Assembly: GCA_002419055.1 (NCBI GenBank)
Contig: DIFI01000006.1
Location: 166,585 to 230,584 of the forward strand
Length of the DNA stretch: 64,000 nt
Source of the DNA: Peptococcaceae bacterium UBA5752
GTDB lineage: Bacteria; Bacillota; Dehalobacteriia; UBA4068
Reading direction: 5' to 3'
In this document: positions 61,237 through 64,000 of the stretch, piece after piece
Position numbering within the stretch: position 1 is the first letter of the stretch
Layout: every line of letters begins with the position of its first letter
Notes under the pieces: model-generated
What the model was told of the DNA's origin: nothing
What the model saw: only the letters and a program-made list of their open reading frames with translations
Databases searched by the model: none
Position numbers and translations under genes: made by a program

Positions 61237-61352
61237 TATGTCATAAACAAATTCGAGCTTAGCACAAGTCCGAGAAGCGCTACGATTACTTACTTAAGGT
61301 TTTAGAAGTTTCTGGAACAGTCTTTCGAATAATTAACGAAAGGAATGCAATT

Positions 61353-62765
61353 ATGAGAAAAACAAAGATTGTATGCACAATCGGCCCGGCCAGTAAGAGC
61401 GAGGAGATGCTGGAGAAACTTTGTCTTGCAGGTATGAATGTCGCCAGGCTTAATTTTTCACATGGGACCCATGCAGAACACAAAGAAGTAATGGATTCTG
61501 TAAAACGCGTTCGTGAAAGGCTGGGGCTTCCTATTGCGATACTTCTTGATACAAAGGGCCCGGAATACAGAATAAAGACCTTTAAAAATGGCCGCATAAC
61601 ACTTAACGAAGATGATATCTTTGCTTTTACCTCAGATGAAGTTGAAGGCAGCGAAATGAAGGTTTCGGTCAACTACAAAGCACTGCCAAATGAGCTTATG
61701 GCAGGAGATACGATTTTACTTAATAACGGACTGATGGCTTTTCACGTCGATGCCATAAATGACAATGACATAATCTGTACAGTGACAGTCGGCGGCGAAC
61801 TTTCTGATCATAAAAGTATGAGTTTCCCCAACAAAGTACTGAAGCAGACTTACTTAAGCGAGCAAGACAAGCAAGATATACTTCTGGGTATAGAAAACGG
61901 AGTTGACTTTATTGCCTGCTCATTTGTCTCAATGAAACAGAACCTGCTGGACATTAAGGAATTTATTAAAGCTAATGGCGGCGAGGATATAGATATTATT
62001 GCAAAAATTGAAAACCGTGCAGGTGTTAATAATATCCGTGAGATATTATCAGAATGCGACGGAATAATGTTAGGGCGAGGCGACATGGGGGTCGAGATAC
62101 CCTTTGAGGAACTACCGGCTATTCAGAAAAAACTTATAATGGAATGCCATCTCTTAGGCAAGCGAGTTATAACGGCAACCGAGATGCTTGAATCTATGAT
62201 AACTAATGTTCGTCCTACAAGAGCCGAAATATCTGATATAGCAAATGCAGTATACGACGGCACAAGCGCCATCATGCTTTCCGGTGAAACAGCAGTAGGC
62301 AAACACCCCGCGCAGGCAGTTTCCACAATGTCAAAGATAGCCGAGTATACCGAGAACGTAATCCATTATGAAAATCGTTTTAAAAAATCGGATTTTCATA
62401 TAAAAAACACAGCAGATGCAATATCGCACGCCACTTGTGGCATGGCAATTGATATCGGCGCTAAGGCGATCGTTGTATGCACGATATCCGGAATGACGGC
62501 GAGAATGATTTCACGCTTCCGCCCCCCTGTGAATATAGTGGGCATGACCACCAGCGAAAAATCCTGGCGCAAACTGGCGCTTTCGTGGGGAGTTATCCCC
62601 GCCATGAGCGAGCCTTTCCCATCAACCGAAGTTATGTTTTATTACGCGCAAAAGGTGGCGAAAGAAAAGCTTGGGCTCTGCGTGGGCGATAAAATCGTAA
62701 TAACAGGAGGCATAATTAACGGTCAAAGCGGCAACACCAACTTAGTAAAAGTAGAAACTATATGA
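61353..62765 (+). CDS. pyk: Pyruvate kinase
   Basis: 470 residues, the short form without the extra C-terminal PEP-utiliser domain. Motifs: KIVCTIGPAS, NVARLNFSHG, LLDTKGPEYRI (the usual form is GPEIRT), DFIACSFVS, AKIENRAGV, MLGRGDMGVEIP, and SAIMLSGETAVGKHP. It transfers phosphate from PEP to ADP. AAAGGA precedes ATG 61353. In an accessory-looking context it may be a second pyruvate kinase; the rest of the genome would show this. Confidence 0.95.
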   Translation: MRKTKIVCTIGPASKSEEMLEKLCLAGMNVARLNFSHGTHAEHKEVMDSVKRVRERLGLPIAILLDTKGPEYRIKTFKNGRITLNEDDIFAFTSDEVEGSEMKVSVNYKALPNELMAGDTILLNNGLMAFHVDAINDNDIICTVTVGGELSDHKSMSFPNKVLKQTYLSEQDKQDILLGIENGVDFIACSFVSMKQNLLDIKEFIKANGGEDIDIIAKIENRAGVNNIREILSECDGIMLGRGDMGVEIPFEELPAIQKKLIMECHLLGKRVITATEMLESMITNVRPTRAEISDIANAVYDGTSAIMLSGETAVGKHPAQAVSTMSKIAEYTENVIHYENRFKKSDFHIKNTADAISHATCGMAIDIGAKAIVVCTISGMTARMISRFRPPVNIVGMTTSEKSWRKLALSWGVIPAMSEPFPSTEVMFYYAQKVAKEKLGLCVGDKIVITGGIINGQSGNTNLVKVETI

Positions 62766-63009
62766 AATGCTTGTTTTTTTATGTAACCCTGAGCCGGTCA
62801 GGAGTTTAAATCCTTTGGACAGATAATTCCCCTAAAGAAAGTTATCAGTTCAACTCCATTTTGTAATAAGAACTATCATATATTCATTTACAGCTGCGGC
62901 TTGTGTTCTACTAAAATACCCTGTGAATCAACTATACCTAAAATTCTAAAAGTAAAATAGTAACAGACCTTTACCTTTGTTAATAATGAAGGAAAAGATA
63001 GAGTAGTGT

Positions 63010-63579
63010 TTGCATAAAAGGTTTGGATCTCCTCCGCCTCCGCCCAAAAAAGCAACATGTTTGGGTCTTGACATACATGGATTCCATGGTACGGCAATGA
63101 GAGAAATTGGAGAAGTGGCACAATGTAAAATGCCAACTGTTTATTATTATTATAAAAATAAAGAAGAACTTTTCGATCAGGTAGTTCGGGTCGCATTTGA
63201 AAAAATGGTTGTCCGACTAGAAAATGAGTTGCCGAAAAGCTCAACGTTACAGGAAACATGTATACGGCAAGTAATTCAAAAAAAGAATCTATCAGAAGAT
63301 GATCGGATTACATATCGGTTAGCGCTAAAGACCTGGCTTGGATTTGAGGGATGTGATACGGTACGTCAAAAGCTGTTGCAATGGGAACAAGAACGATATA
63401 AACAAAACGAATTAAAATATGCTGAAATCATATCTTCTCCAACTTGGATAAAATTTGTAACCCGTTCAATTACGAGCATTATTGAAAGAATTGTTCTTTT
63501 AGAGGAAATACCTACCGATGAAGAAATCAACGAAGAGGTTTTAATGATTTTTGAAGTAGCTATGCATCATAATAAATAA
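63010..63579 (+). CDS. TetR-family regulator with aberrant N-terminus
   Basis: 189 residues as read from TTG 63010. The TetR helix-turn-helix is clear (HGFHGTAMREIGE, then MPTVYYYYKNKEELFDQVV) with a helical ligand domain after it. However, the first dozen residues (a basic start then GSPPPPP) are not TetR-like, and no ribosome site precedes the TTG. The bases encoding them resemble a decayed tRNA-Ser 3' end. The gene may therefore be 5'-truncated or its first helix rebuilt. osmC follows after 19 bases and is a likely target. Confidence 0.75.
   Translation: MHKRFGSPPPPPKKATCLGLDIHGFHGTAMREIGEVAQCKMPTVYYYYKNKEELFDQVVRVAFEKMVVRLENELPKSSTLQETCIRQVIQKKNLSEDDRITYRLALKTWLGFEGCDTVRQKLLQWEQERYKQNELKYAEIISSPTWIKFVTRSITSIIERIVLLEEIPTDEEINEEVLMIFEVAMHHNK
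63020..63047 (+). repeat. Possible tRNA-Ser 3' remnant 4 (badly decayed)
   Basis: GGTTTGGATCTC...CTCCGCC-CA can be aligned to the T-loop and acceptor end of the intact tRNA-Ser at about 17 of 24 positions with small gaps. A short hairpin CCCAAA / TTTGGG follows, as the clear remnants are followed by hairpins. The C-rich simple sequence makes chance similarity possible. Confidence 0.3.
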
Positions 63580-63598
63580 AATTGAAAGGATGTAATTC

Positions 63599-64000
63599 AT
63601 GAATAATTTGGAAATTAATTTGCATACCGTCAATAACAAGGTAAAGTTTGTATCTAATGCCGAGAACAAACCAGAAATCATTATTGACTATATTCCTCCG
63701 ATTGGAGATGGAGAAGGCTACACTTCCCTGGAATTACTGTTAATCAGCTTTTCTTCCTGTATCAGCACAGCGCTTTTAACAATCCTAAGGTCAAGAATGC
63801 ATAAAAACGTTGCTTCTTTAAAGACAAATGCAAAAGGTATTGTACGAGAAGAACACCCTAGGGCACTTTCTCATATTCAGCTTGAAATGATTTTTGAATC
63901 ACCGGATGTTGAGGAAGCCGATGTTGAAAAAGCACTTACTGTTTCCGAAGAAAAGCTATGCCCGGTTTGGGCTATGCTAAAAGGAAATGTAGAAATCAGT
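63599..64000 (+). CDS. OsmC/Ohr-family protein (3' end outside window)
   Basis: 134 codons are present and the frame is open at the window end. ATG 63599 follows GAAAGGA. The OsmC pattern is visible: PPIGDGEGYTSLELLL, then the first redox Cys in ISFSSCIST and the second in EEKLCPVWAML. These proteins reduce organic hydroperoxides or related electrophiles. It follows the TetR gene closely, a common regulator-target pair. Confidence 0.88.
   Translation, partial: MNNLEINLHTVNNKVKFVSNAENKPEIIIDYIPPIGDGEGYTSLELLLISFSSCISTALLTILRSRMHKNVASLKTNAKGIVREEHPRALSHIQLEMIFESPDVEEADVEKALTVSEEKLCPVWAMLKGNVEIS

Noticed and set aside
49119..63050. A complete prophage or integrative conjugative element
   Set aside because: No integrase, portal, terminase, relaxase or conjugation gene is visible; only tRNA fragments and cargo.
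62888..63259. 123-codon minus-strand frame opposite the TetR gene
   Set aside because: It is antisense to the conserved helix-turn-helix coding region and has no ribosome site or domain pattern.

Overview
The window reads as a chromosomal segment of an anaerobic, low-GC Bacillota (Firmicutes) bacterium, probably Clostridia-like. Supporting signs are S-layer homology (SLH) domains, two DegV proteins, a DUF1836 protein, GerM-type (GerMN) repeats, a SleL-type LysM/GH18 enzyme and a SpoIIQ-like M23 protein (hinting at endospores), Shine-Dalgarno sites of the AGGAGG type, and a consensus CIRCE heat-shock operator. The genus cannot be named from the sequence alone.

Layout. 1-5.3 kb: end of the F1Fo ATP synthase operon (atpF-H-A-G-D-C). 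5.4-8.3 kb: DegV, HisC and an M23 peptidase. 8.4-12.1 kb: a molybdenum unit made of a MoeA-like protein with a C-terminal Cys cluster and modA-modB-modC; modB is broken by a small internal deletion. 12.2-17.9 kb: a membrane protein, acyl-ACP thioesterase, GT2/GtrA protein, AEC transporter and ABC-F ATPase. 18-24.8 kb: a 2289-residue S-layer-anchored protein whose repeats resemble the sulfite-oxidase molybdopterin fold. Its 5' leader has its own promoter, a structured region resembling the Moco/Tuco riboswitch, and a terminator. 25-46.1 kb: housekeeping genes (VTT and EamA membrane proteins, DUF1846, DegV2/DUF1836, VanY-like peptidase, FAD oxidase, argS, larC-HAD-sppA-lipoprotein operon, GerM-like lipoprotein, M20 dipeptidase, CBS, pepF, panB-panE). 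46.2-48.7 kb: htpG and hsp20 behind CIRCE.

49-63 kb is accessory. It starts at an intact tRNA-Ser(GGA). Downstream lie three 3'-terminal tRNA-Ser remnants, near 51.90, 52.87 and 57.48 kb, and possibly a fourth, badly decayed one near 63.02 kb. They divide the region into cassettes with different cargo: (A) a frameshifted WG-repeat lipoprotein, a decayed gene and apt-mtnP purine salvage; (B) a Vat-type acetyltransferase; (C) an agr-like peptide locus (DUF5317 protein, two tandem membrane paralogues, AgrB, an unlisted 40-residue AgrD peptide) followed by a membrane GGDEF/HD-GYP protein rather than a histidine kinase. Beyond the third remnant lie a Cys-rich DUF6144-like gene, the GC-richer SleL-type gene, a membrane DUF1566-like gene, pyruvate kinase, a TetR regulator with an aberrant N-terminus and an OsmC gene cut by the window end. 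No integrase is visible, so the array looks like integrase-free cassettes stacked at one tRNA.

Three connected stories stand out: the tRNA-Ser cassette array; the peptide/c-di-GMP signalling cassette inside it; and the molybdenum theme linking the mod genes to a surface protein of molybdopterin-type folds under a Moco-like leader. All rest on reading by eye; decisive tests are given with each finding.
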